Shown here: positions 56,935 to 64,000 of the stretch, in pieces
How the letters are laid out: the number at the start of each line of letters is the position of its first letter
Numbering within the stretch: the stretch's first letter is position 1
Source: Myroides odoratimimus
GTDB lineage: Bacteria; Bacteroidota; Bacteroidia; Flavobacteriales; Flavobacteriaceae
NCBI RefSeq assembly: GCF_030326305.1
Contig: NZ_JACAKB010000009.1
Coordinates: 57,381 to 121,380 of the forward strand
Direction: 5' to 3'
Length of the DNA: 64,000 nt
Position numbers and translations under genes: made by a program
The notes under the pieces: generated by a model
What the model saw: the letters and a program-made list of their open reading frames with translations, nothing else
What the model was told of the DNA's origin: nothing
Databases searched by the model: none

Positions 56935-58104
56935 ATGAACCCATCTACTAACGGCTGGATCAAAAAATACTTTACAGAACACCGAGACTATCAAATCTTC
57001 TCTACACAGAACTGTCATGAGATATCAACACAAATTAGAAAAATAGGTTTTAGTTACGGAATAATTGATATTGATGAATTACCTAGTATTTATAAAAACT
57101 TTAAATACACACAAGAAGAACTTTCTAAAATCTGTTACTTACAGCTCTTAGAAAAAATCTATTATATATATAACAATGGGGATAATCAACAAAACTTCAT
57201 TGATAAGCTCATAGAGTTTTACGAAGTATTCATTCCTCACAAGAGCAATATTTTCTCTTCTTTCTTTGAAGAAAAGAATCCTTATAACAAACTAGAAAAT
57301 ATCTTTTCGATCAGATGTAAAGAACACTTCTTTTCACAGTCAAAAAACAATGATTTTGTACTAAACATGATTCTATTATTCATTGATACACTAGCATTCG
57401 AGGCTTATATCAATGAAAAAATAGATCCTACGATCTTTATACAACACACGGTAGAACAATTAAAGGAAATAACATTATCCGTTAAAAGAAATAAAGAGGA
57501 GTTGAGCAAAAAAGATCTACAACTTATTGACTTTTTAGACAAAACGAATAGTACTAACTCAATAGACTCTATAAAGTTAAATACACCTATCAGCAGCTTT
57601 GAAGCAAACTTTATGATAGATTATATCGTATGTAATTCTTGGAAAAATGATATACAGGAGATTATACTTCCTAACTTTGAGGAAGCTCCTTTCTTAGCTA
57701 TTCCTTATTCACAAACGATGATAGAGGAAAGTATCTTTTACTTTTCGATAGTATTAGTCAAAAATAAATATGATTATCATTATTACAAATCAAGTAATCT
57801 ATTTGATAATGTCATTAAAAATTCTACAAGTTATATAGAACTTCTATTAACGCGAAACAAAACTAGGTTAATCAATGAGTTACAAAAGAATACACAACTC
57901 ATGAAGTTATTAGTGGACTCTACACATAGAGACTTAAATAAAGAAGAAAAAAAGATGGTTAAAAAACAAACTATAGAAGTTATTAAAACCATCCCTTCTC
58001 TTGCTATCTTTATTTTACCTGGAGGAGGTATATTATTACCTATTTTATTAAAATTTATTCCTTCATTACTACCTTCTTCATTCAACGAAAATACAGAGCA
58101 GTAA
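56935..58104 (+). CDS. LETM1-related protein
   Basis: 389 residues; a mostly helical, soluble first 330 residues and a hydrophobic C-terminal section. The last 70 residues (NKEEKKMVKKQTIEVIKTIP, SLAIFILPGGGILLPILLKF) match the LETM1 ribosome-binding-like segment (LTxEEKxxxxxQxxxxxxxxPxxxxFxxPGGxxLLPxxxxxxPxLLPSxF). In flavobacteria such proteins are named LETM1-related biofilm-associated proteins. Mitochondrial LETM1 is a K+/H+ exchanger; whether bacterial relatives transport ions is unclear. The stop is 12 bp from the convergent carbonic anhydrase gene. Confidence 0.75.
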   Translation: MNPSTNGWIKKYFTEHRDYQIFSTQNCHEISTQIRKIGFSYGIIDIDELPSIYKNFKYTQEELSKICYLQLLEKIYYIYNNGDNQQNFIDKLIEFYEVFIPHKSNIFSSFFEEKNPYNKLENIFSIRCKEHFFSQSKNNDFVLNMILLFIDTLAFEAYINEKIDPTIFIQHTVEQLKEITLSVKRNKEELSKKDLQLIDFLDKTNSTNSIDSIKLNTPISSFEANFMIDYIVCNSWKNDIQEIILPNFEEAPFLAIPYSQTMIEESIFYFSIVLVKNKYDYHYYKSSNLFDNVIKNSTSYIELLLTRNKTRLINELQKNTQLMKLLVDSTHRDLNKEEKKMVKKQTIEVIKTIPSLAIFILPGGGILLPILLKFIPSLLPSSFNENTEQ

Positions 58105-58116
58105 ATTTAGGACAGA

Positions 58117-58767
58117 CTATATCTTTTTAAATCGGAGCTGGTATACTTCATCTAGATCTGCATTGTTCATCAGATTTACATTTAGATCAGTTACATAACC
58201 AGAGTTAAGACCATATACCCATCCGTGTATTCCAAGTTCTTGATTGCGAGCCCAAGCTTCTTGTACAATGGATGTTTTGGCTAAGTCATACACTTGTTCT
58301 TGAACATTTAGTTCAACAAATCGATTAAATCGCTGAACTTCATCATCAATTTGATCTAACTCTACATTGTGTAATCGATAGACGGTCTTGATATGTCTAA
58401 TCCAGTTATCTATTAGACCATAAGACTCATTCTTCATTGCAGCCAGCACTCCACCACATCCATAGTGACCACAAACTATGATATCTTTAATTTTAAGAAT
58501 ATTAACAGCATAATCTAGTACACTCAGCATGTTCATATCTGAATGTATAACCATATTAGCAATGTTACGATGGACAAAAACATCACCTGGTTCTGCCCCA
58601 ATAATTTCGTTCGCTGGTACTCTACTATCAGAACACCCTATCCATAATACAGGAGGTGTCTGTTTTTCACTAAGTCTTTTGAAGTAATTAGGATTTACAG
58701 TTAGCCTCTCCTCTACCCATTGCTTATTGCGCTCTAAAATCTTCTTATAAAAATCACTATGTGCCAT
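58117..58767 (-). CDS. Beta-class carbonic anhydrase (Can-like)
   Basis: 216 residues. Hydrates CO2 to bicarbonate. Zinc ligands and dyad: WIGCSDSRVPANEI (Cys and Asp-Arg), HRNIANMV and CGHYGCGGVLAAM (His and Cys). Like E. coli Can/YadF. It starts 4 bp after the upstream carbonic anhydrase stop, so both are in one operon. They differ enough to be separate subfamilies rather than a recent duplication. Confidence 0.93.
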   Translation of the reverse strand: MAHSDFYKKILERNKQWVEERLTVNPNYFKRLSEKQTPPVLWIGCSDSRVPANEIIGAEPGDVFVHRNIANMVIHSDMNMLSVLDYAVNILKIKDIIVCGHYGCGGVLAAMKNESYGLIDNWIRHIKTVYRLHNVELDQIDDEVQRFNRFVELNVQEQVYDLAKTSIVQEAWARNQELGIHGWVYGLNSGYVTDLNVNLMNNADLDEVYQLRFKKI

Positions 58768-58771
58768 AGTC

Positions 58772-59416
58772 TTATTTTTTCTCTACAAACATTTCTTTTA
58801 CAATGTTTACTTCTCCTGTTTCTACTTTATAAAAAGCCCCTACAATTCCAATCTCACCAGCTTGATACATTTCACTTAGAACAGTACTTTTGCTCAAAAT
58901 GTGGTCAATAGTATGATCTACATTGTGATAAGCTACTAAATCAACTGCTTCTTTTGATTGTATATCAAGGTCTTTATTATTCTCTTTGACATACTCTATC
59001 GAAGGTTCTACTTTTGCCAATAGATTCGTTAAGTGGCCTAATTTTGCACCTTTACAAGCTCCAGTAATAGCACCACAATGTGAATGTCCTAAAACCATGA
59101 TAAGCTTACTTCCTGCTAATTTACATGCAAATTCCATAGAACCAATAATATCTTCATTTAATACATTACCAGCAATACGAGCACTAAAGATATCTCCTAA
59201 CCCTTGATCAAAGATTAACTCTGCAGAGGTACGGCTATCGATACAACTCAAGATGATAGCGAATGGAAACTGTCCTTCTTTAGTTGAGTTTACCTGTTCT
59301 AATAAATTACTATGAGCCTTTAGGTTCTCTACGAAACGTTTATTTCCTTCTTTTAAAAACTCTAAAGCTAGTTCTGGAGTAATTGATTTTTGATCTTCTA
59401 TGTTGTGTAGTCTCAT
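58772..59416 (-). CDS. Beta-class carbonic anhydrase
   Basis: 214 residues. Zinc motifs ILSCIDSRTSAELIFDQ (C-x-D-x-R) and LGHSHCGAITGA (H-x-x-C) with FSARIAGNVL. Soluble, no signal peptide. In many flavobacteria one such gene follows a SulP transporter; here none is adjacent. First gene of a two-gene operon. A -7-like box TATTTTTG (minus, 59452-59459) lies 36 bp upstream. Confidence 0.93.
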   Translation of the reverse strand: MRLHNIEDQKSITPELALEFLKEGNKRFVENLKAHSNLLEQVNSTKEGQFPFAIILSCIDSRTSAELIFDQGLGDIFSARIAGNVLNEDIIGSMEFACKLAGSKLIMVLGHSHCGAITGACKGAKLGHLTNLLAKVEPSIEYVKENNKDLDIQSKEAVDLVAYHNVDHTIDHILSKSTVLSEMYQAGEIGIVGAFYKVETGEVNIVKEMFVEKK

Positions 59417-59451
59417 TCTGTTTGTTGTTTATTTAAGTTGTAAACTAATAG

Positions 59452-59459
59452 CAAAAATA
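59452..59459 (-). promoter_or_regulatory. Possible -7 box of the carbonic anhydrase operon
   Basis: TATTTTTG on the minus strand, TAnnTTTG type, 36 bp before the ATG at 59416. No TTG at the standard distance upstream. Confidence 0.4.
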
Positions 59460-59633
59460 CAAAACAATCAATAAAATATAACGTATTATTATTTTTTGAA
59501 GTAATTTTTATTAATACTATAATTCATAAACAATAATTAACAATTAATATCTCAATCTTTATCCTACTCTCCAATGTAAAAGAGTTAAAAAGCGACTAAC
59601 AATACACAGATAGAAAATTAGCATTGTATTCTA

Positions 59634-59694
59634 ATCAATTGTTAATTCTAAATATATATTTCCCAATCAGTTATAATTGTGATCAATCGTTAAC
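59634..59694 (+). promoter_or_regulatory. Two similar 13-bp sites upstream of the metK promoter
   Basis: ATCAATTGTTAAT (59634-59646) and ATCAATCGTTAAC (59682-59694), 48 bp apart in the same orientation, and TTAACAATT (59537-59545) as an inverted partner of AATTGTTAA. They lie upstream of the -33 element. Possible activator or repressor sites; no matching regulator is known to me. Confidence 0.3.
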
Positions 59695-59716
59695 ATTAAT
59701 ATAAATTGCAAAAATA

Positions 59717-59749
59717 TTTGTTTGATTACCAAAATAGTTAATACATTTG
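59717..59749 (+). promoter_or_regulatory. Bacteroidetes-type promoter of metK
   Basis: Two overlapping TTTG (59717-59720, 59721-59724) lead, after 21 or 17 nt, to TACATTTG (59742-59749): an exact TAnnTTTG match. Transcription would start near 59757, just before the riboswitch, giving a leader of about 120 nt. Confidence 0.7.
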
Positions 59750-59762
59750 CATCATAAAATAA

Positions 59763-59815
59763 CAGGAGGAAAAATTTGTACTGATTGCAACCTCGGTAAA
59801 AAATGCTAAAGCAGA
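59763..59815 (+). ncRNA. SAM-II riboswitch
   Basis: The leader of metK carries the SAM-II consensus: P1 5' strand GAGG (59766-59769), AAAATTTGTACTGATTGCA, P1 3' strand CCTC (59791-59794), then GGTAAAAAATGCTAAAGC with the conserved GCTAAAG (59805-59811) that forms the pseudoknot and binds SAM. It is at the very start of the predicted transcript. SAM-II is known from alphaproteobacteria and Bacteroidetes ahead of methionine/SAM genes. Downstream segments CTTTAGC (59830-59836) and TTTCCTC (59839-59845) can pair with parts of the aptamer. Confidence 0.88.
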
Positions 59816-59876
59816 AATTCATACTTCCCCTTTAGCCATTTCCTCTATTTTTAAAATCTAAAAAAAAATAATTATT

Positions 59877-61169
59877 ATGGCTTATTACTTTACATCTGAA
59901 TCAGTTAGTGAAGGACATCCAGATAAAATTGCTGATCAAATCTCTGATGCTTTAATCGATAACTTTTTAGCCTTCGATCAAGACTCTAAAGTAGCTTGTG
60001 AAACTTTAGTAACAACAGGACAAGTAGTTTTGGCTGGTGAAGTTAAATCTAAAACATACCTAGACGTACAACAAATCGCTAGAGAGGTAATCAAACGTAT
60101 TGGTTACACTAAGAGTGAATATATGTTTGACGCTAACTCATGTGGTATCTTATCAGCGATCCATGAGCAATCTGCTGACATCAATCAAGGAGTAGATAGA
60201 AAAAGTCCAGAAGAACAAGGAGCTGGTGACCAAGGAATGATGTTTGGTTACGCAACTAAAGAGACTGAAGACTATATGCCTCTAGCATTAGACCTTTCTC
60301 ATAAATTGTTACAAGAATTAGCAGCTATCCGTAGAGAAAATACGGAAGTTACTTATTTAAGACCAGATGCGAAAAGTCAGGTTACATTAGAATATGATGA
60401 TAACAATACTCCTATCAGAATCGTTACTATCGTACTTTCTACTCAACATGATGATTTCGTTCAACCAACGGATAACTCTGTTCAAGCTAAAGAAGTTGCT
60501 GAGAAAGCAATGCAAGCAAGAATAGAGAAAGACATCAAAGAAATCTTAATTACTCGTCTTTTAAATAAATATCCTCAATACAAATATTTATTTGAGAATA
60601 ACGAAGAAATAGAGTACTTAATCAATCCAACAGGTGTATTCGTTATTGGAGGTCCTCATGGAGATACAGGATTGACAGGTCGTAAGATTATCGTAGATAC
60701 TTATGGTGGTAAAGGTGCTCACGGTGGAGGTGCTTTCTCTGGTAAAGACCCTAGTAAAGTAGACCGTAGTGCAGCTTATGCAACTAGACATATTGCTAAA
60801 AACCTAGTAGCGGCAGGTGTTGCTGACGAAGTATTAGTGCAAGTTTCTTATGCTATTGGAGTTGCTAAACCAACAGGTTTATACATCAATACTTACGGTA
60901 CAAGTAATGTTAATCTAACTGATGGTGAAATTGCTAAAAAAGTTAGTGAGTTATTTGACTTAAGACCATACTTCATTGAAACTAGTCTTAAATTAAGAAA
61001 CCCTATCTATAGTGAGACAGCTGCTTATGGACATATGGGACGTAAACCTCAAGTAGTGAAAAAAGTATTCATTAGACCTGGTGGAGAAACTAAAGAAGTA
61101 GAAGTAGAATTATTCACTTGGGAAAAATTAGACAGAGTAGAAGATATCAAAGCTAAATTTAGCTTGTAA
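59877..61169 (+). CDS. metK: S-adenosylmethionine synthetase
   Basis: 430 residues. Makes SAM from methionine and ATP. Signatures: [20 protein letters not shown] (ATP/Mg site), [44 protein letters not shown]. The C-terminus ([20 protein letters not shown]) extends beyond the E. coli length of 384 by an insert usual in Bacteroidetes. Regulated by the SAM-II riboswitch in its leader. Single-gene unit, ended by the terminator at 61190. Confidence 0.97.
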   Translation: MAYYFTSESVSEGHPDKIADQISDALIDNFLAFDQDSKVACETLVTTGQVVLAGEVKSKTYLDVQQIAREVIKRIGYTKSEYMFDANSCGILSAIHEQSADINQGVDRKSPEEQGAGDQGMMFGYATKETEDYMPLALDLSHKLLQELAAIRRENTEVTYLRPDAKSQVTLEYDDNNTPIRIVTIVLSTQHDDFVQPTDNSVQAKEVAEKAMQARIEKDIKEILITRLLNKYPQYKYLFENNEEIEYLINPTGVFVIGGPHGDTGLTGRKIIVDTYGGKGAHGGGAFSGKDPSKVDRSAAYATRHIAKNLVAAGVADEVLVQVSYAIGVAKPTGLYINTYGTSNVNLTDGEIAKKVSELFDLRPYFIETSLKLRNPIYSETAAYGHMGRKPQVVKKVFIRPGGETKEVEVELFTWEKLDRVEDIKAKFSL

Positions 61170-61189
61170 TATTCTTATTCAATTCATAT

Positions 61190-61220
61190 AAAGAGACTGC
61201 TATTAGTAGTCTCTTTTTTT
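61190..61220 (+). terminator. Intrinsic terminator of metK
   Basis: AAAGAGACT / AGTCTCTTT 9-bp stem with a 9-nt loop and a run of T. Confidence 0.85.
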
Positions 61221-61296
61221 ATACTTTACTATAAGAGAATTCTCTCTTATACACATTGCTAGAATTGGTTTATATTTACTTAACTAAACCAAAATT

Positions 61297-61704
61297 ATGA
61301 ACTGGATCCTAGGTACACTTATATTACTGATACTATATATTCTTCTCAATAAAAAAAGGAATAGAAACAAAAGGAATGCTCAACTTCAAAAATTAAAAGA
61401 AAGCTGGGGACATCCAAAAGGATTAACTGATTTTAATTTTGCCAAAATAGCATCCTACCATCTTGCATTAAGTCATAGTACATCGTATCAAACAATTAGT
61501 AAAACCATTAATCAAGATCTTGATTTAGACGATACGTTTACTTATCTAGACAGAACACACTCCTTAATAGGACAACAATACCTGTATCACAAACTACACA
61601 CCTTTAAATCACCAGAAGAAGTAAGAGACCTTGATCAAACAATTAATTTCTTCAGAACTGACAGTACTGAGAGATTAAAACTACAAACATTACTAAGTTC
61701 CTGA
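61297..61704 (+). pseudogene. Truncated MutS-related protein (N-terminal fragment)
   Basis: 135 residues. One TM at about 3-20 (WILGTLILLILYILLNKKRN) and a segment DDTFTYLDRTHSLIGQQYLY, followed by FKSPEEVRDLDQTINFFRT, which matches the start of the MutS-core (lever/connector) of flavobacterial membrane-anchored MutS-related proteins. Those have nearly 600 residues with a C-terminal ATPase. Here the frame stops at 61702-61704 and a terminator and the convergent WbpM-like gene follow within 40 bp, so the ATPase half is absent. Most likely a deletion remnant; a short functional product cannot be excluded. Confidence 0.65.
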
Positions 61705-61741
61705 AAGATAGACATAGTTTTTGTTACACTCCCTATACCAC

Positions 61742-61776
61742 AAAAAAAAGTTCAGTTAACTAACTGAACTTTTTTC
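61742..61776. terminator. Bidirectional intrinsic terminator
   Basis: AAAAAAGTTCAGTT / AACTGAACTTTTTT stem with a 4-nt loop. Overlaps the stop codon of the WbpM-like gene on the minus strand and closes the MutS remnant on the plus strand. Confidence 0.87.
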
Positions 61777-63687
61777 TATTTCTTCATCCAAACATTCAAA
61801 TCTAGAATTCTGAGATTTAAACTCTGGAACTATTACTTTTAATTGCTTAACAAGATATTCCACATCATCCTGGCCCTCATTCTCACATACATAGTTACAC
61901 ATCATTTCGAGGTTCGCCTTTATCACATCTAAATCTTGATTACGTACTTTAGCAATCATTATCTTTTCATGATGCGTCTTCACAGTATTCTCATCATTAG
62001 CTAACAACTCTTCGAATATCTTTTCTCCAGGCCTTAATCCTGTTATCTTAATGTCTATATCTTCAGGATAACTATAACCACTCAAACGTATCATTCGCTT
62101 AGCTAAATCAAATATCTTCATAGATTTACCCATATCGAAAACAAAGATCTCACCTCCATTCCCCATAATTGAAGCTTCTAACACTAATTGACAAGCTTCA
62201 GGTATTGTCATGAAAAAACGTGTAATATCTTGATGTGTTACTGTTAACGGTCCACCGGCATCGATTTGACGCTTAAACAATGGAATCACAGATCCATTAG
62301 ATCCAAGAACATTTCCAAAGCGAGTTACTATAAAGCTTGTAATACCATTATCTTTTAATGTTGACACATATAGTTCAGCAGCACGTTTAGTAGCTCCCAT
62401 AACATTAGTAGGGTTAACAGCTTTATCTGTAGATACCATTACAAACTTTGATACGCCAAACTGAACTGATAAATCAGCTATAACCTTAGTTCCTTTCACA
62501 TTGGTATGAATTGCTTCATAAGGAAAAGATTCCATTAAAGGGACATGCTTATATGCAGCTGCATGATATACTAAATTAGGTCTATACAACTCGAATAAAG
62601 ATTCCATCTTCTTGTTATCTCGAATATTCCCAACAACATAAACTATGTCATTACACTTATTAGACACCATCGTCTGCTGTATATCATATAATGGAGATTC
62701 TGCATGATCAACCAGTATAAGCTTCTTAAAGTTAAAGCGCGCTACTTGTCTAGCTATCTCACTTCCAATAGAACCAGCAGCCCCAGTAATCAATACAACC
62801 TTATCATTTATCTCTCTACCAATAATAGGATTATCTAATTGTATAGCTTTACGTCCTAGTAAATCATCAATCTTTAATTCCTTAATTTGTTTATTAGTAT
62901 AAGAACCGTCTAACCAATCTGTAGCAGGTGGAATAATCTTTATCTTTACAGGAAGCTTCTCTAATACTTCTGATATATCATTTAATCTTTCTCTTGTAAT
63001 ATTCTGAATCGAAATAATTATTTCATCTATTCTATTACTTGTAACATATGCTTCATCTAAGATAGATGGATTGTATATTTTATATCCGCTTAACCTATTA
63101 CCTGATTTACTAGGATTGTCATCCACAAAAGCGACAATATGCGTTCTAACTTTTGTATCCCCTTGTAATGCCCCTACAGTAATTATTCCAGAATCACCAG
63201 CACCATAGATAATCACACGTTTATGATTTCTAACATCTAATACATAGCTACGATAAAACTGACTGTAGAACAAGCGTGCTAAAATAAGCATCGCTGATGT
63301 AAAGAATAAATGCAGCAATACAAAAGAATATGAATACCTCAAATAAGACTCAAAACTAGATCCTAATAACTCATTTCGCTGTAGTGAACTTACAATCATC
63401 ATGATTGCCCCAGAGAATAAACATGAAATAAAAATAGTTTCAATATCTTTTATACTCGTTTGCCTAATAACACCTTTAAACGGTTTAAATATTAAAAAAC
63501 TAACGATATAACAAACTAATAATACAGGTATTCTCTTCAACATTAATTCAATAGAGAAATTACCAAAAAAATTAGTTAACAAAAGGTTAGAAATAAAATA
63601 GGTAAACAAGACAATTAATAAGTCTATTATAAATATGATACCCCTTGGTGTATCACGCTTTAACTGTCTTTTCAGCGCATTATTCAT
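61756..63687 (-). CDS. WbpM/CapD-type nucleotide-sugar C4,C6-dehydratase, membrane-anchored
   Basis: 643 residues from the ATG at 63685-63687. The frame extends 7 codons upstream to a TTG (63708), but ATG is preferred. Four hydrophobic segments at the N-terminus (about 10-130), a first Rossmann domain (VIIYGAGDSGIITVGAL), and a C-terminal SDR domain (VLITGAAGSIGSEIARQVAR, YHAAAYKHVPLMESFPYEAI, STDKAVNPTNVMGATKRAAE). The MGATKR variant is that of FlaA1/WbpM 4,6-dehydratases, which open the synthesis of deoxy-aminosugars for polysaccharide or glycoprotein. It probably lies at the edge of a surface-polysaccharide locus. Promoter box TATATTTG (minus, 63730-63737). Confidence 0.92.
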   Translation of the reverse strand: MNNALKRQLKRDTPRGIIFIIDLLIVLFTYFISNLLLTNFFGNFSIELMLKRIPVLLVCYIVSFLIFKPFKGVIRQTSIKDIETIFISCLFSGAIMMIVSSLQRNELLGSSFESYLRYSYSFVLLHLFFTSAMLILARLFYSQFYRSYVLDVRNHKRVIIYGAGDSGIITVGALQGDTKVRTHIVAFVDDNPSKSGNRLSGYKIYNPSILDEAYVTSNRIDEIIISIQNITRERLNDISEVLEKLPVKIKIIPPATDWLDGSYTNKQIKELKIDDLLGRKAIQLDNPIIGREINDKVVLITGAAGSIGSEIARQVARFNFKKLILVDHAESPLYDIQQTMVSNKCNDIVYVVGNIRDNKKMESLFELYRPNLVYHAAAYKHVPLMESFPYEAIHTNVKGTKVIADLSVQFGVSKFVMVSTDKAVNPTNVMGATKRAAELYVSTLKDNGITSFIVTRFGNVLGSNGSVIPLFKRQIDAGGPLTVTHQDITRFFMTIPEACQLVLEASIMGNGGEIFVFDMGKSMKIFDLAKRMIRLSGYSYPEDIDIKITGLRPGEKIFEELLANDENTVKTHHEKIMIAKVRNQDLDVIKANLEMMCNYVCENEGQDDVEYLVKQLKVIVPEFKSQNSRFECLDEEIEKSSVS

Positions 63688-63729
63688 ACGATTTTCTTTT
63701 GGTAGCAATTATTACAATTATTTTAACTG

Positions 63730-63737
63730 CAAATATA
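63730..63737 (-). promoter_or_regulatory. -7 box of the WbpM-like gene
   Basis: TATATTTG on the minus strand, an exact TAnnTTTG, 43 bp before the ATG at 63687. The predicted transcription start is near 63723. No TTG at the standard distance. Confidence 0.5.
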
Positions 63738-63920
63738 ATGCATAAAATGTCACCTTTATTACTCTACACTAGAAAATACAGTCTCTTCACCCTTTTCTTA
63801 TGCTTTTTACTCTTTACAAATAAAGTAATCAATGATACCAAATTTAAATTAAGAGAAACAAAACATCAACACCAAATTACTGCGAAAAGCTAAGTTCTAA
63901 AAGTAATCACCTACTATACA

Positions 63921-63958
63921 AACAAAAAAATCCCCAACCTCTAATGAGATTGGGGATT
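63921..63958 (-). terminator. Terminator of the rRNA operon
   Basis: Minus strand: AATCCCCAA... pairs with ...TTGGGGATT (imperfect long stem 63929-63958) followed by seven T. It lies about 10 bp past the 3' end of the 5S rRNA. Confidence 0.88.
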
Positions 63959-63969
63959 CTATAAAGAAA

Positions 63970-64000
63970 GGCGGCGACATACTCTCCCACTGGTTAGCAG
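63970..64000 (-). rRNA. 5S rRNA, 3' end (partial)
   Basis: The last 31 bases, read on the minus strand, give CTGCTAACCAGTGGGAGAGT then ATGTCGCCGCC, the conserved 3' end of bacterial 5S rRNA. The gene continues past the window edge. It is followed by the typical rRNA-operon terminator. Confidence 0.9.

Larger units (their letters stand above)
59417..59876. other. Divergent regulatory region between the carbonic anhydrase operon and metK
   Basis: 460 bp: possible CA promoter box (59452-59459), a pair of similar 13-bp sites ATCAATTGTTAAT and ATCAATCGTTAAC (59634-59646, 59682-59694), an upstream inverted TTAACAATT (59537-59545), a strong metK promoter (59717-59749) and the SAM-II riboswitch (59763-59815) with its downstream pairing partners. 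Confidence 0.55.
63709..63969. other. Region between the WbpM-like gene and the 5S rRNA gene
   Basis: Contains the -7 box of the WbpM-like gene (63730-63737, minus strand) and the rRNA operon terminator (63921-63958). The open frame on the plus strand at 63645-63893 begins inside the WbpM gene and has no family features. Confidence 0.4.

Noticed and set aside
59417-59876. tRNA or other structured gene between carbonic anhydrase and metK genes
   Set aside because: Apart from the SAM-II aptamer, the sequence has no cloverleaf or other RNA signature.
63645-63893. Plus-strand open frame of 82 codons at the WbpM gene start
   Set aside because: It begins inside the WbpM-like gene on the opposite strand and crosses its promoter; no recognisable family.

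Overview
The window is AT-rich chromosomal DNA of a Bacteroidetes bacterium, most likely a member of the Flavobacteriaceae. The genus is not certain; it is compatible with a Myroides- or Flavobacterium-like organism. Evidence: Bacteroidetes-type promoters (TTG / TAnnTTTG) in front of several genes, little sign of Shine-Dalgarno sequences, a SAM-II riboswitch ahead of metK, and gene neighbourhoods typical of flavobacteria (OstA-like / class III aminotransferase / TPR / aroE / DUF349; gyrA followed by a TPR protein; a MoxR/DUF58/DUF4129/DUF4350/SpoIIM/RDD cluster; a LETM1-related protein). No prophage, insertion sequence, CRISPR array or tRNA is visible. The window is mostly core and stress/envelope functions.

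Layout. 1-5 kb: a truncated LysR regulator divergent from an MFS carrier, a TM2 protein, a lipocalin-like lipoprotein with a long leader, a gene-poor kilobase holding several hairpins, then bioB. 5-12 kb: an LTA-synthase-like sulfatase-fold membrane enzyme, a Crp/Fnr regulator, a pair of PH-domain (YdbS/YdbT-like) membrane proteins, a DUF4397 lipoprotein and an unknown protein. 12-16 kb (minus strand): alkB, crp-like, alpha/beta hydrolase, crp-like and ahpD-like genes in one co-directional run, preceded by a group III truncated haemoglobin. 16-18.4 kb: DUF2520, kdsC-like, maf and mscS-like genes as a tight operon. 18.6-22.2 kb: a sodium:solute symporter relative, an intergenic repeat element, a TRIC-type channel and an RDD protein. 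22.2-28.5 kb: the MoxR/DUF58 membrane cluster, followed by a TrmH-family rRNA/tRNA methylase. 29.4-36.4 kb: a large WG/Sel1 repeat protein, two paralogous GNAT acetyltransferases, a DHA2-type drug exporter, an AraC regulator and an unknown protein. A second copy of the intergenic repeat follows. 36.9-48.3 kb: relA/spoT, fur, purA, OstA-like, aminotransferase, TPR, aroE and DUF349. 48.4-55 kb: gyrA with a TPR gene (minus strand), and clpC. 55.5-63.7 kb: a RimB-RimK fusion, the LETM1-related protein, two tandem beta-carbonic anhydrases, metK under a SAM-II riboswitch, a truncated MutS-like remnant and a WbpM/CapD-type sugar dehydratase. The last 31 bases are the 3' end of a 5S rRNA gene on the minus strand, so an rRNA operon lies just outside the window.

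Functional themes: envelope biogenesis (kdsC-like, OstA-like, WbpM-like, LTA-synthase-like, MoxR/DUF58 cluster), stringent and redox/alkylation stress (relA/spoT, fur-like, alkB/ahpD/Crp run, haemoglobin, clpC), and core metabolism (purA, aroE, bioB, metK, carbonic anhydrases). The observations most worth following up are: a two-copy dispersed element made of four 11-bp direct repeats joined to a stem-loop; the SAM-II leader of metK, which carries two nested segments that can pair with the aptamer strands; a hairpin plus T-tract downstream of bioB that may mark a small RNA; and the five-gene alkB/crp/hydrolase/crp/ahpD run.
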